DNA of 64,000 nucleotides from the NCBI RefSeq assembly GCF_020921035.1, contig NC_063158.1, positions 7,174,001 through 7,238,000 of the forward strand, read 5' to 3'. How positions within the stretch are numbered: position 1 is the first letter of the stretch; every line of letters begins with the position of its first letter. Below, one piece after another: positions 11,335 to 24,200 of this stretch. The notes under the pieces are model-generated. The model was not told the DNA's origin, searched no databases, and was given only the letters and a program-made list of their open reading frames with translations. Position numbers and translations under genes: made by a program. This stretch comes from Rhodamnia argentea. Taxonomy: Eukaryota; Streptophyta; Magnoliopsida; Myrtales; Myrtaceae.

Positions 11335-11859
11335 GTAGAAAGTAAAGGTACTTGGCTCTATGATTATTTCTAGAATGAACTCAATCCGATACTTACAATT
11401 TCTCTTTCATTTCATATGTAAGATCGGATTGTGATGGTTTTCTCAGCAGAACGATCATGTCAATTGTACTTTCGTATGAAAAGGTAGTTTTATGTCTTAT
11501 GCAGTGATGTGATAGCGTGGATGGCTTGGTTGAGGCGTAAATTTGAAGTTTTGACTTGAGCTTGTCTTAATGTTAAGAGTACGTAGCGGAAGTTCGATAC
11601 TTCACCGGGGAGATTGCCAAGAGGGAGCTGAAGTTCGAGCCCGTCAATATATCCAATCAAACCCACATTTACTCAAAAGCTTAAGCCAATGAATTATGAG
11701 CCAATTAGAATATATTAACCGCTTCACACTACATTAATTAATCGATATGGGACTTTTCTAACATGACTCACACGTGCATCCTAACAATCTCCCATTCATG
11801 TGTGAGCTCTAGTGTTAGGTTTGCTCTCCCTTAATCCAAATATCCTTCCACACCAATTT
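11335..11859. other. Repeat-like spacer beside the copia fossil
   Basis: No gene is seen. The sequence at 11600-11820 ('actcaaaagcttaagcc', 'catgactcacacgtgcatcc') resembles common plant LTR-associated repeats and may belong to the copia fossil or another remnant. Confidence 0.35.
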
Positions 11860-12021
11860 ATCTCAACTTGAATCTCCATCAACGCCCATCAGGCTTGCAT
11901 TGCTACACTACACCGTCCACAAGCCCGAAAATCGCGTTGGCCACCAGATTCCTTTCTCCGGATCCATCTCAACTTGAATCTCGATCAACGCTCATCGGGC
12001 TCGTGTTGCTACACTACAACC
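11860..12021. repeat. Two direct copies of a roughly 56-base unit, 106 bases apart
   Basis: Copies at 11860-11915 and 11966-12021 share 'atctcaacttgaatct', 'atcaacgc' and 'ttgctacactacaac' with a few differences. The pair abuts the copia fossil and may be part of it. Confidence 0.6.
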
Positions 12022-12037
12022 GATAACCATGTTCACC

Positions 12038-14330
12038 TTATGCATAGCCTAGGAACATGTACTTTCTTGCTCTTCCATCGAGCTTACCATCACTAACTCG
12101 AACATAATATCGGCAACCAAATATTCTAATAACAGAATAATTAACAACGTTACCTGACCACACTTCTTCGGGAATCCGACATCCAATCGCAATCGATAGG
12201 GATCTATTCATCGGGTAGCTTGTCGTACTAAGCGTATCCGCCGGGAATCTCCTAGCCATACGAGTACTAGAGAGCATTTTATGGGCTGTCTCTAATAATG
12301 TTTTGCTCATCAACTATGTAACATGTTGTGGTTCATTGGCGCTAGTGCGGTATCTCACTATGCCTTCTTTTATGCATAATTCATTTAACAACTCCGAGCA
12401 AAATTCCATGTTTTTATTAATCCACACATGCTTGATCTTTTTACTAGTCTTCTTTTTGATCAAAGCTCTCAACTGCCCGATCCTAACAATAGCATCAAAT
12501 TTGTGCCTAAGCACAAACACCAAGGTCCTCCTCGAGTAGTCGTCAACAACTGTTAGCATAAATCTGGCACTTTTCCTCGAAAGAAACCAAGACAATCGTT
12601 GAATATCCAAGTGAAATAATTTTGTAATTTCCATGGTTTCTCCGATAGTCGCACTAAATTGTACTTTCCGCCGTTAATCTAAATCATAACACCTACATAC
12701 ATTCAGTTCGTTAGTAATACAATCACACAATAAATTTCTTTCACTTAGAACCTTCAGACTTCTCTTGTTAATGTGCCTCAAATGCATATGCCATAATTCA
12801 GACTCTCGAACATATGCATCTGATGTCTCAGTAGCAAACTCCGTCACTATTTCACCTTGAAGTTCATACAAGCCATTATGCTTGATTCCTTTCATTATCA
12901 CCAAGGCACCTCGAACAACCTTCAAAATTCTATATTCTGAAGAATACCGACATCCAACCGAATCTAAGGCACTCAAGGAAATCAGGTTTTTCTTCAACTT
13001 TGGAATATGCCTAACTCTAGTCAATGTCCTCACAATACCATCATGCATTCTAATTCTAACATGGCCAACACCTACAACATCGTATTCAGCGTTGTTTTCC
13101 AACTACACTTTACTACTTTCCATGCATTGATAAGTAATAAACCATACACTGTTTGGTATAGCATGAAAAGAATAATCGGAATCTATAATTCATCCATCAA
13201 ACAACGAATCATCGGTGAGAGACAAGACAACATCAGCATTATCCGAATTACTGTTAGCTATAGCTGCAACATCATCTATATATTTAATTCTAATTCCCTT
13301 ACCTTTCTCGTTTTTCAACTTACGGTAGTCCCTTCTAAGATACCCATTGCCACGGTTCCAATAGACACAACTGCCGGTCCTAGATTGACTGCGTCTATTC
13401 ATGTTCATACTACTTACGCTAATATGAGTACCAATTCTTCCTTTATTTTCACCTACTAAAATAGTAGATACAGATTTGCCGGATTTTCTTCTACGGATGT
13501 CCTTGCTTAGAATTAAATCTCGAATCCCATCAAAAGTTAAACTTGTTGATTCAAAAGAATTACTAACAATAGTAAAAATAATATTCCAACTATCGGCAAT
13601 GATGATAATAGAATCAAAGCACATACGTCATCTTCAAAGTCAATATTAACTAAACTCAATTGATTAACGATCACATTGAATTTATTGATATGATTAGTAA
13701 CCGACGCACCTTCGTTCATCTTCAAATTAAACAGACGTCGTATCAAATAGACCTTGTTGATGGCAGATGGCTTTTCGTACATATCCGACAGGGCTTTCAT
13801 CAAACCCGTAGTGGTCTTCATTTTTACGATGTCAAATGCGACGTTATGAACCAACTTCAACCGAATAACACCCTTCACTTGTCTATTCAGCAATTCCCAG
13901 TTAACTTGCTTCATCGTATTTGGCTTCTCAATTTCATCTAATACGGATAATCCTCAATCTGCATCTTCCGAAAACCAAAATCCTTCCCATCGAATTTTTC
14001 GATTTTCACTTAACTTCTTTTGTCACCATCGATTCGCTTCAACTTAAGCAAGCCTAACTCGGATATCAATTGTTGCGCGGAAAAAGCGATCGAACAATAA
14101 ATAGACAGAACAAGAAAATAAATCGGACACCGGATGTACGTGGTTTGATCGTAGAGACCTATATCCACGGGGAGAGCAGCAACGAATTTCACTATAGAAC
14201 AAGCTATACACGAAGATTATAAATCATACTTGAGTCACTCAAATATTCTTAGTGTTTCTCAAGCCCCAATTACATCTAATAACATCTACAAATGAAAAAA
14301 GATTAGTACTAATTAAAAAGAAAATGTTTA
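12038..14330 (-). mobile_element. Ty1/copia retrotransposon fossil: LTR, gag and integrase parts, no RT
   Basis: On the minus strand, reading from high to low coordinates, parts appear in copia order. First is an LTR-like end at 14071 upward with a diverged Met-tRNA primer-binding-like site beside it (about 14056-14069). Then come a gag-like region (about 13.5-13.9 kb), a zinc-knuckle-like region (about 13.2-13.5 kb), a protease/pre-integrase region (about 12.67-13.1 kb) and the integrase core (about 12.04-12.63 kb). Reverse transcriptase and RNase H regions are absent and no second LTR was found. The reading frame is interrupted about five or more times, so it is an old, broken copy. Confidence 0.8.
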
Positions 14331-15066
14331 GAAATGAATTGGAACAATTACAATAGGTTTAGAATTTTTTTGGTAATTTTTCTCAAAGAACAGATGATTC
14401 TTGAAACTCATTCACCTCAAGTCGATCCAGATTTCGAACCCATTGAGGAGATTACTGTTGAAAGATAATGATTTAACTTGGGACGAAGGAATTTCGAATT
14501 CAGAGGAAAGCTTTCGAGCTGGGTATGGTATAGTTTCATCTTTTAGGAGCCAATTATAGTGACACCATTCAAGAGAATAAATCTGCCTCCAGTTAACATG
14601 GCAATTCCATGCCCTTCAATATATGGAAAGAAAACTTTTGAATGAAGCTATATTTGCTAAACTTATCAAATTAATATACTATGTGAAGCAAATTATAAGG
14701 GGGGATTTACATAAGTGGATCATATTCAGCGCTCAACAAGAGTTTACTGCATTGTTTAGTACACTAGTTTCATAAACCTGTATTAGTATATTTAGCATCA
14801 TCCAAAGCAGTTTTTTTCTTGCTTGTTTTGCCTCTTTGGTGCCATTTGGAGTTAATGCAACACAACCAATTTCGAATTCATACACTCCTATTTAACTCTT
14901 CAAAAAGAATGGGCACAGAACTAAGCCAAATACCGAAAAGTTACAAACACTAGTATAATCACTTGCTGAAGGTATTGCTACTACAAGAAACAAGATGGGA
15001 AAAAAGCCGTTGTTGCTTGTATGAGCTATGCAATGCTTCGAACAAACGTTGGGTCCATCATCAAGG
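14331..15066. other. Spacer downstream of the LBD18-like gene
   Basis: This holds no recognised gene. The part nearest 15066 probably contains the 3' UTR of the minus-strand LOB-domain gene. Confidence 0.4.
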
Positions 15067-17289
15067 TTAGTCTTTTTCAGAGGTGCTCGGCAGTGGTGAA
15101 TCATCAGGCAGTTGGGGAGGGCATTGTGTGCCGAGAAGTTCGCTTGTCAATGCTCTAAGATCACCATCCCCTTCGCCCATTGTGCTCGGTAATGAGCTAC
15201 CGCCACTGAATTGACGTGGATCAACTGTCCTCCGCAGCAGCGTGCCGGCAGCCCATGGAGATGGATGTGTCGTTGGATCAAAAGGTGATGATACATCGTA
15301 TGGGGCAGGCATGGATAGCGAGGCAAACGGAATTGGAAGGTCAGCTATAGAGAGAGAATGAGGGGGGACCGGCAACTGCATTGGAAGAAGGGATGGTGGC
15401 GATTGCGTCGGTAGCTCTAGTGGTCCGAGATGGGCTTGTAGATATGAAAGCTCGGCTTGAAGGTTCATCACCTGTGTACATAGGAAGATCATATGCTTAT
15501 AGTTAATTAGACATGCCTTTGGTAAGGAAATTCATAGGTTCGTCAAATACAATCAAGTCAATAACGACAATGTTTTTGGTAGCCAGAAATTATGTTTTTC
15601 AGTAGGAATTACCTTGAATCTAGTCGACTAGGCGAGTAAACACTTAAGTTGACAACCCACCTATTTTTGCCAAATTACATGATCAACCAAAACCAATAAA
15701 AAAATTTTATTTATTTATTTAGTCGACATGTCTCAAATTGAAAAAAGAAAAATAAAATGAGAACTGGGTTCTATACATTGAGTTTTATGAACTTTTGGAT
15801 GAATGCATGCTATCATCCTCAATTACTCATTAATATCTCTCTTGGCGACTGTATTCTTCTTTTAAAGGTATACTACATATGCCTTGTCTAAATCTAAGAG
15901 CAGCATAATACACACAACTTCAGTTACTAGATACATCTTAAACCGTAACAAAGTTTACCCTAGCTGCTTCGGGGCCTTCTCCAAGGCATTCTCTTAGGCT
16001 TAAAAGCTAACTATAGTCTTTATTTTTCCCAGTAATAGAAGGAAATAATTCCTAAATCATAGTCAAACAGTGCTTCTGCTAGCTCTCGTGCAATTGTGTG
16101 TGCCGTACCACAGGACATGTTAGCGAAAAACTTTTAAACAGCTCATGCTTAGGATGAGGATGCTCTCTGAATCTTGAAACAACAAATGAATCAAGAAATC
16201 GCAAGAAAGATGTCATTTCGAGTCATTAACGAAGGATTTCATATGCACCATGATCTGTAGCTGTTCCCATTTCACAGACTATTAACGATCTAAAATGCAC
16301 GCATTAGATAAAGACCGAGCATTAAAGACAGCATAAGACTGTTAGGATATCTTTGCAGATCATTTTACGTGCGTAAGCGAAATAGGGTAAGAAGAACTAT
16401 GGCAGATACACATAAGTACGATGTTGCACTTGAACCTCAAAAACGTTGACTCTGAATCGGTGGATAATCTTGACAAGAAAGGTGACCAAAAGGAAAGAAA
16501 ATGAGACATTTAATGATCGCATACTGGTTTTTTGGCGAACCTATCCAGACGTTGAACCGACCATTTCCTTAATAAACGCGAAAAGACGAGATACGTGAAC
16601 ACTGAAATTCAGTACGCACCGACGAAGCACGCAGACCCTCGCTCACTTGTAGTAACCGCCGACCGCATGAACTGTACAACTCAAATAATCAGAAAATTTG
16701 TCTGGGTTTCTGTGAAGCATGTTCGCTGTTTCCCAATGATTCTTCTTTCTCGAGTTTCACTTTTTGCAACCCTAGAAAGCTAATGATTCTGACCGTATGA
16801 GGAACTAGTCAGTCTACATGTTGTCAGACTTGATCGTCGCTTCCTTCCAGAAAAGGAAAAGAAAAAAAGAAAAAGAAAAAAGACAACCACTTGGAACAAA
16901 AATCTGTGATTTACTCCAGGTGAAAGATTGGATTGATCGTCTGTAAGTAGATTTATTACCTGTTGCTGGAGAGCAAAGATGTGGGCAACGCACCCATAGA
17001 CAGGGTCTCGAAGGCGGGCTTGCGCCTCGTAGCAGATCGCCACCACGGCATCGGGCCGCCTGTGGGCTGGGATGTTCAGCAGCAGCTTCGAAGCGTTGCT
17101 CGCCCCGAAAACTTTGTGAACCGCCGCGAAGTGAGCCGCTCCTTGCTCCGAATCGAAGTAGGGGGCGAACACACATCCCGGGATGCACCTCCTCCTCAAG
17201 AACTTGCATGCCCCGCACGGTCCACCGCCGGCGACAGTGCTGGCGACCCCGCCGCTGCCGGAGTTGCTGGAGCCTGGGTTCGAGCTCAT
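15067..17289 (-). CDS. LBD18: LOB-domain transcription factor, LBD18-like
   Basis: LBD proteins are plant nuclear DNA-binding regulators; LBD18 acts in auxin-driven lateral root formation and tracheary differentiation. Exon 1 is 17289-16960 and exon 2 is 15471-15067, with GT-AG ends and a phase-0 junction, giving 244 residues. The C block is complete (C25, C28, C35, C39 in [15 protein letters not shown]). The GAS block follows ([23 protein letters not shown]), then [11 protein letters not shown]. The splice joins LQQQ to [12 protein letters not shown], the class I leucine-zipper-like helix. The tail motifs [12 protein letters not shown] and [15 protein letters not shown] resemble LBD18 more than LBD30 as I recall them. 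An upstream in-frame ATG at 17370 would add 27 residues; I prefer 17289 because family members start just before the Gly/Ser stretch. The 1.5-kb intron holds nothing recognised. Confidence 0.9.
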
Positions 17290-17370
17290 CTCTCCGAGTG
17301 GATTTATGATCGGATGGTGGGGGTTTGTGGGGTCATTCGGAGAAGCAGAGGGAGTTCGACGAGAGAGCAA

Positions 17371-18642
17371 AGACCCGGGTTTTTAGGGTTTGGTTTGGTT
17401 GGTTTCCTTCTTGTTTTAGGGGTTATGAAGATGACGATGAAGGGTCTGTAATAAAAACGATAGAAGGAGGAGTCTTTAAAGCCACGCGATAAAGCAAACT
17501 TGCTTTAGCTGTTTGCGTGAAGCAAACATGCGATGTGCATATCCATTTTCAACTACTTTTGTTTTTAAGAAAGTCTTTCCAGTCTATTTTCCACACAAGC
17601 AAATCTCTCTCCAATGAAAGACACGTGTCCTCAATTTTCTCAACTGTTACATATGCTTGTTTTTTCAACGTGATTTTTGTGAAAGGCTTCCAAATCGAAA
17701 GCTCAAATTGCGATTTGGAGAGGAAACATTCACATGAGATACATCGAAATGTACCATTTCAATAAAATATTTATACTTAAATATTTAGGAGTGATCGATT
17801 TCGGGTCCAGTCCAATCCCATTCCTAAACCCGGAATCGAGGACCGGACCAACACTCTTGGAAACGGACCAAATCGACCTGTTTGGTTTGGTCCAAACAGT
17901 TCCCAATCCGGGTAGTTCTTTTTCCTCACACCCTATGAATACTCAGAATTCCCGATACATGAAGAGATTGAATCAACACAATCCTGGCTAGAAGTATCCG
18001 TTTCTTCTATCTCATAACTAAGATTTAAAAAATAAAGTTAATAACTAACGACCATTTGTTCAAGAAACGAGACACGGAACCAAGCCACTACGAAGAAGCT
18101 ACAAAAGGGATGCCATGTTCACGAAGATGACACATTTAAAGCTTTGTGTTTAAGCGATATCATTCGCACAGTTTTCTCGTTCGTGTGAAAAGTCATGAGT
18201 GAAAAAAGAAACAAAAAAATTTTCGTCATGCGAGTGTCATTTATTAAAAAAGAGTTGAGTTGAGAAAGGAAACAAGTACCCATAAATTGGTATCCATCTT
18301 GGAATACATCAGTAGCAAATGGATGGATTCTTCTTCTTCTTCTTTTTACTTTGACATAAAATGGATGTCATTGTGTCTCCAAATTCCAATAATTCATGTA
18401 TAAGATTAGGGAAAATTAATTATGGACTAATCTAGCTTTCCCCATGTTCCATCTTTTTCTCAAGTTGTACACTATAGATTAAGCAAAATCGTGTCTTGCC
18501 CTGAATTCCCTACCATTGTTCTAGGGTTTTGATATGCTTAATATTAATATTTGGTAGTGCGTGACCCACTCATGTCCCTTTAGAAGACAGATTCTAAATA
18601 TTAATGCGAAGGATTCTAAACTTTAAGTGACAAAATTGAGAC

Positions 18643-18694
<52 letters not shown>

Positions 18695-19277
18695 ATCTGC
18701 CATTATGTTATTAAACTTAACTTTATTTCTCTAGCGATCTGTTTACTGTAATATTAGACATCAATTTGGCCAGCATGAAATGCATCTTTGCATAGTCGTA
18801 CGATGTTTAAGGCTCTGCTTGTTTCTCGAAAAACGAATGATTTGGAAAACATTTTTTAAAAAAGATCACTTGTATCGCTTGAGATAATTAACCAATCAAA
18901 AATACTTTCATTATCGGCAACGATTTTATCTAAACATATTCGTGGACGATGAATGTATATTTCGTTAATTCATTATTTTGGGAATGATATAAGTGATCAT
19001 TTTTACGAAAATATTTTCTAAATCATTTATATTCCGCGAAACAGACGGAGCCTAAAATTATGATGAGTACTGTCCTAGCAAAGGGAATATACAAAACATT
19101 TTTTTAGTGCACTCATGGTTTGCCAACCTAGTAATGGAGTCCATAATCAGAGTTATCATTATTCTTGAATGGCTTCTTTTGGGAAGAATGGGTCCCATGG
19201 ACACGCCAAGTCAGCAAATAGGTAAAAGTTCCAACTTTACAGATAAGCCTCTTATCGTACCCAAAGCAAAGTGGATA
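17371..19277. other. Upstream region of the LBD18-like gene and spacer
   Basis: The first several hundred bases should include the promoter and 5' UTR of the minus-strand gene. Near 17790 a hAT-like end ('aggagtgatcgatttcgggtcc') and 'ggaccgg' words suggest a transposon fragment with only one end visible. The rest is AT-rich, with a CT microsatellite at 18645. Confidence 0.4.
18645..18692. repeat. (CT)24 microsatellite
   Basis: An uninterrupted run of about 24 CT dinucleotides in AT-rich spacer. Confidence 0.95.
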
Positions 19278-19286
19278 TTTTTCTAA

Positions 19287-19806
19287 GGGTTAATACCATG
19301 AAAAACTTCAAACCTATACACCTATAATAAATTTTCCCCAAGTTATTTTTGTTAACATGAAAAATCTTAAACTGGTACACGTGTGATAAATTTATCATAA
19401 ACTATTTTTTTTACCACCAAAAATCCTAAACCGATATATTCAGAACAAATTTACCCTAAACTAATTTTTTTAACCACGAAAAATCCCAAATTGGTACGTT
19501 TATGACAAATTTTCCCTCGTAAAATTGGGTTAATACCACAAAAAATCTCAAATTGATACACATGTGACAAAATAAAGGGTAAAAACCCTAAATTGGTACA
19601 CCCATCAACTACCAAGTGTCATCCAACTCAATAATTTGACGATTAGATTTAACGAAAATTAACGGATGGTAAATTTGTCATAGGTGTACCAGTTTGGGAT
19701 AAATTTATCACTGGTGTACCGGCTTAAGATTTTTTGGAGTCAAAAAAATAGTTTAGAGTAAATTGGTCACAAGTGTACCAGTTTGAAATTTTGGTGGTAT
19801 TAACTC
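19287..19806. mobile_element. Mutator-like TIR element with subterminal repeats and 9-bp TSD
   Basis: The left end GGGTTAATACCATGAAAAA and the inverted right end GAGTTAATACCACCAAAATT match. The flanks tttttctaa and ttcttctaa form a 9-bp duplication with one mismatch, the Mutator size. Inside, a 60-70 base unit of the form 'ttaccacgaaaaatcccaaattggtac' recurs about four times in the left half and appears inverted in the right half. It has no coding capacity. Confidence 0.65.
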
Positions 19807-19815
19807 TTCTTCTAA

Positions 19816-22800
19816 AATGGTTAATTTTTTCAAATTAAGAAGTAGTAACTCGTCTTAAACAAATTTACCATGAATCCGAGTCCATGCTACCATTCAAATC
19901 TTTGCGCTTCTCGTGAGACCCACATAGTCTAAAGTTTCAATTACATCGGTTAGACACGATGCAATAACTAATCAAATAAAAAGTAGAAAAAAAAAGTGCG
20001 TCACATTTGATATATTTTGATACATCTATAATTTTACCGTTGACGCATATGTGTGAGGAGGTATAGGCGAGGTCCTACGTCGGACAAGAGAGTCAATTAA
20101 TGTATATTATGCTTGAGACATAACTTATTGGTTTAAATTTTTTGAAAGAACGTTGTCTAACTTGATATGTTAATGCGCTTTGACTAAGTCTTTCTTGTTT
20201 GCGATATCGGATTTTTGTTATTGATAAAACGTTAAAACCACCGCATCACAGATATCATAGGACAAAACGCTTTCTTCACAAAATTACCTCGACTAAAGAA
20301 CATAATCTCTATGTCAAAGCACTCAATAATCTTTTCTTCATCTTCTACTCGTTCGTATGACCTCGATGCCATGCATCGGTGATAGGATGAGGATGTCGAC
20401 TACGCCCCCACGTCCTATCACCAATGGGCGGGCCAAATCCTGCGTCCAAGGCACGGCATTAGCAATCCAGCCCCATCTCGCGCGTTGCCAATCGGCGCTG
20501 CTTCGTGATAAATCTTAAATTCGAAACGAGACTTCGTTCATCTGCGACGTCACAAAAATATGTCTACTTTGCGAAATTACGGCCTTCTTGTCATGTGATG
20601 TATTCGCGTTTTCACAATGCAAATCCTCTGCCAGGCTCTTTCTTTTCTGAATTTGTTGAAACAGAACTTGTAGTTGTAGCAGACAAAACAATAAAAGGGC
20701 AGACGTCAAAAGGAAGTAACAGGGCGAACCATGCAACAGTTTCTAGAAATCGTCATCCCTAAGTTTCAACGAAGTTGGGTCAAAAAGACGAGGGGGGAGA
20801 GATTGTTTAATAGTTCGTAACGCAGCTTCCACCGCGCCGTCCGGAGATTGTCCGGTCTTTGTATCGCGTCAAGGAAGCACAGACATAAGCTTCACTCAAG
20901 CCAGACGAACCAACACGTGCGCGTCGTCCAAATGACGTTCTCATGCGACTTTAGGAAGCACCCTGTTTCAATTGAGCAACTATTCTTTTGAGGTGGCTTG
21001 TTGGAACTTTTCAATAGTCCTAAACCTTTGTGCAAAGATTCAATATGGCCCTTCTGATCAATTGTGGTCAGAAATCGCTGACGTGGCAATCCACAAGTTG
21101 TCCGCGTCAACGTACCACGTAGAACAGCCAACGATAACTGAACGACACATCAGCGATTTTCAAGACCGGAAGGACTTTGTTCATATGGATTTCTCTTATA
21201 CATTTGTGTCAACTTGATTACTTCTTCATTGGTTTACCCGGAAAGGTCTTAGATATTGTTTTTGTAATTTAGCAGGTATTATTTACTTTTTCTTGGAGTT
21301 ATCTAAATAAGGATATTTGGATTCGTAAATTATGGTTTCCGTAATCATCCGTTATGTTTTCATTCATAAGACAGCTTAACTCTTTGTTTTTTGCACTTCA
21401 AGCGAGTTGCAACCTCTTCAAACTTTGGGTTGATAGGTCGACCGATCACTTATTGAGGATCTATCGGCACGTATGCATTTAGATTAGTGAGAACTGACGA
21501 AACTATTACTCAAACTAAATTTCAGTTTGAGTTAAGAAAAACTCGTACGTAATGCATAATGAAAATTGCTGTAGTCACCTCTCAAAATATCCTTCAATCC
21601 TACTCATAGGATCTCTCTAGAGATGATTCGACTTTGTCCTCAAGTGATTTCTAGCTAAAATTGACCGGAATAATCATAAAATCGTTAAGAAGTTTAGGAG
21701 TAAATTGGTTAAAATGGAAAGTTTAAGACTGAATAGCCACCGTGGGAATTTTTGGATAAATCCTCCCTCAATAAAGCAATTGGTTCTAGATTTAGCTTTA
21801 TTTTTTAGTACCACTTGCTGCTGTATGACACGCGACCAACAGCTATTAATCGTATCTCATAAGCATCAATATTAACAAGTACACATTTCGAACCACTTGT
21901 TGAGGGCGTCTCGGCCCTCGCAGGCCCTAAGTCTAGGGGAAAAAAGAAATAAGTAAAGGAAAGGAAAACAAATTACAAAAAAAAAATTCAAAATATTATT
22001 AAAAATTATCCACGCCAGCGATTTCCTGCAAAAATTAGAGAGATAGACTCAATTGGCAAAACGCAAAAAGAGTTATGATTGAATTGACACAGTTAAAATA
22101 TTTAGGATTAAATTGGTACAAGTACAGTAGTTCCAAGAATTTTTTGGCGATTCTACCCACGAAAACGAGTTAATCTACGAGAAAACCTAGAAAGGAAAAC
22201 AGCAAGGTAAGTCATCTTTCTATAAAGATGTGTGGTCAAAAATCACAAATGCCAAATGCATAATTCAAGAGTCTTGCATGTTGGGTGTTCAAGAAACAAT
22301 CTCCCTGAAATCTAGGGGAATGCCTACCCAAGCGTGGCACATAATCACAATTAAAAATATGATTAAGTTGTACCTTTTTTTTTTTACCTAATTAAAGATT
22401 AGGATCGCTCCTTGCATGACTTTGTCGAGAACCCAATTTGTAAATTTGGACCCCACTTTCTCCCCCCGGTCAACACGCACGCCCAAGGCTCCAGACAAAG
22501 ACATGCGGAACCTTAATCAATAGTCACTCACTTTGTGTCTAAATTAAGAACCAAAAGGGATTTGTCGAAATGACATGTTATCTTGAATTCGTGAGATGTC
22601 AAATACACGAAAGTAGTGGGGGGAGACAGCTCTTTTGGATCTCGATCAAAGTTCAAAAAGGGCTTAAGCAAAGAAGGTCTCATCAATGATAGAAACGCAG
22701 CGAAAAAGGGGTCAAAAAAGGAAAGTAAGAAGACCTGGCTACCAATATTAAGGAGATGCTAAGGAATGGCATTAATCGATTGATTAATTAATTAATCGAT

Positions 22801-22916
22801 TGATTAATCTTTTATTAACACAGAGATTGTAGTCAACTGATCCATAGAGCAATTGTGTTGACCTTGTGGAACGTTAAAGGTGAGGAGGAGTTCGACCCCA
22901 CCGCTTGAGTTCGGAG
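19816..22916. other. Long gene-free spacer with repeat fragments
   Basis: No gene is supported; the short frames at 20505-21217 resemble no family. Near 21900-22150 is a fragment with a short GC-rich piece and 'ggattaaattggtac' words like those in the elements at 1679 and 22953. A 20-base unit (attaatcgattgattaatta) occurs almost twice in tandem at 22771-22808. Confidence 0.4.
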
Positions 22917-22952
22917 GAAAATTACTAGAAAAGCTTTAAATGTATTATATTT

Positions 22953-23092
22953 GTGCCAATTCAATTGTAGATTTTTAATTGTGTCAATTCAGTTCTAACT
23001 ATTTTTATGTTTTGTCAATCGAGTGCCAATTCAATTGTAGATTTTTAATTGTGTCAATTCGGTTCTAACTATTTTTATGTTTTGTCAATCGA
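22953..23092. repeat. Tandem duplication of a 70-base unit
   Basis: Unit 1 (22953-23022) and unit 2 (23023-23092) begin gtgccaattcaattgtag and differ at a single base, so the duplication is recent. It lies inside a dispersed-repeat sequence. Confidence 0.9.
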
Positions 23093-23099
23093 GTCCATC

Positions 23100-24200
23100 T
23101 GGCCAATATTGACCAAAAATCAATCATGTAGACATTGCAATTTTTGTAATTTAAAAGAAAATTATTTCTCTATTTCTTATCCTTTCTTTCCCTTTTTTTT
23201 TTTTTTTCCTTCTTCCTCCCACGGTTGACGACCTCCTCGATGACGAGCATCCGGCCACAGGTGAGGGATGGAAAGACTCGCCCTCGTAGGGGCGACGTCA
23301 CCCGAGATGCCTCGCTGGTCTCGAGCAAGGGTGAACCTCGCACGCTAGGGGTATCAATGATTTAATTCAATTACGTTAGTTTTAGCCAAACCGAACCATT
23401 AGGGCGGAAGCTTGATTCGAACCAAACTGAATTTCGTCAAGAACTCAATATGAATTGAATCAAAAATTCAATTCGGTCTTTGGTTTTTATTTTTCCGATT
23501 TTTATTTTTCTTTTCTTTTCCCTTTTTTGGTGCAAAGGGCAGGCGAGGTCGCCAGCCACTAGCCGAGGGCGCCAACAAACGTCTTTGCCTCGCCGATCTA
23601 GCGTTGAGCCAAACCGATCTCCCGACTCTTGAGTTGTAGCATTAAGGACGACAGCGAGGAGGACGTTGAGCTAATGGCTTTACACCTCCGAGCTTCTTCT
23701 TCCGCCATTGCCATGCACAACCACAAGGATGAGATCTAGGTCTCAAATCAAGGACAAGCGTCAGATGTCGGCTCACTCGTGCTCCATCTAGGGCTCAAAT
23801 TGACCGCCACCTGACGACGAAGGGGCTGGATTTGCTGTCGAGGGTGGTGGCGGACGAGGTTGAGGGCATTGATGGTGACGTCGGCGAGGAGAGATTGAGG
23901 GAGTTTGGAGGAGGAGATTTGCAAAGTGAGATGGAGGTGGGAGGAAGACGATGCAAAAAGAAATAAAGAGAAAAAATCAGAAATAAAAAATAATTATTTT
24001 GGAGATTTTCAATTAACCGAATAGATGCAAGGGCGAGGTCGAGTCTTGCCCAGAGCTGGCGAGACTCCACCCCATCGGCACAAGGTCACCCAAGGCTGGT
24101 GAGGCCAATGACCAGCAAAAGAAGAAGGGAAAAAAAAAAAAAGAACAGAACAGAAAAGAGAAAAAAATTATAAGATATTCAGAAAAATATCTTTTAAAAT
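23100..24200. mobile_element. Cluster of degenerate elements with GC-rich blocks
   Basis: GC-rich blocks at about 23217-23345, 23536-23660 and 24028-24113 alternate with A/T-rich tracts. A hAT-type left terminus, TAGGGGTATCAATG, lies at about 23348, followed by 'aaccgaacc' words, but no right terminus is visible. It is probably several nested or truncated non-autonomous elements. Confidence 0.45.

Noticed and set aside
13007-13941. Plus-strand frames at 13007-13459 and 13660-13941
   Set aside because: They lie opposite the minus-strand copia fossil and resemble nothing.
16963-17451. 162-aa plus-strand frame
   Set aside because: Antisense to LBD18-like exon 1, whose C block and GAS block are unmistakable.
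17788-17990. Possible hAT element starting 'aggagtgatcg'
   Set aside because: Only one hAT-like end is visible, with no partner or duplication, so it is mentioned only as a fragment.
18645-18692. Regular repeat that could be mistaken for an array
   Set aside because: A plain CT microsatellite; there are no spacers and no cas genes, and the window is eukaryotic.
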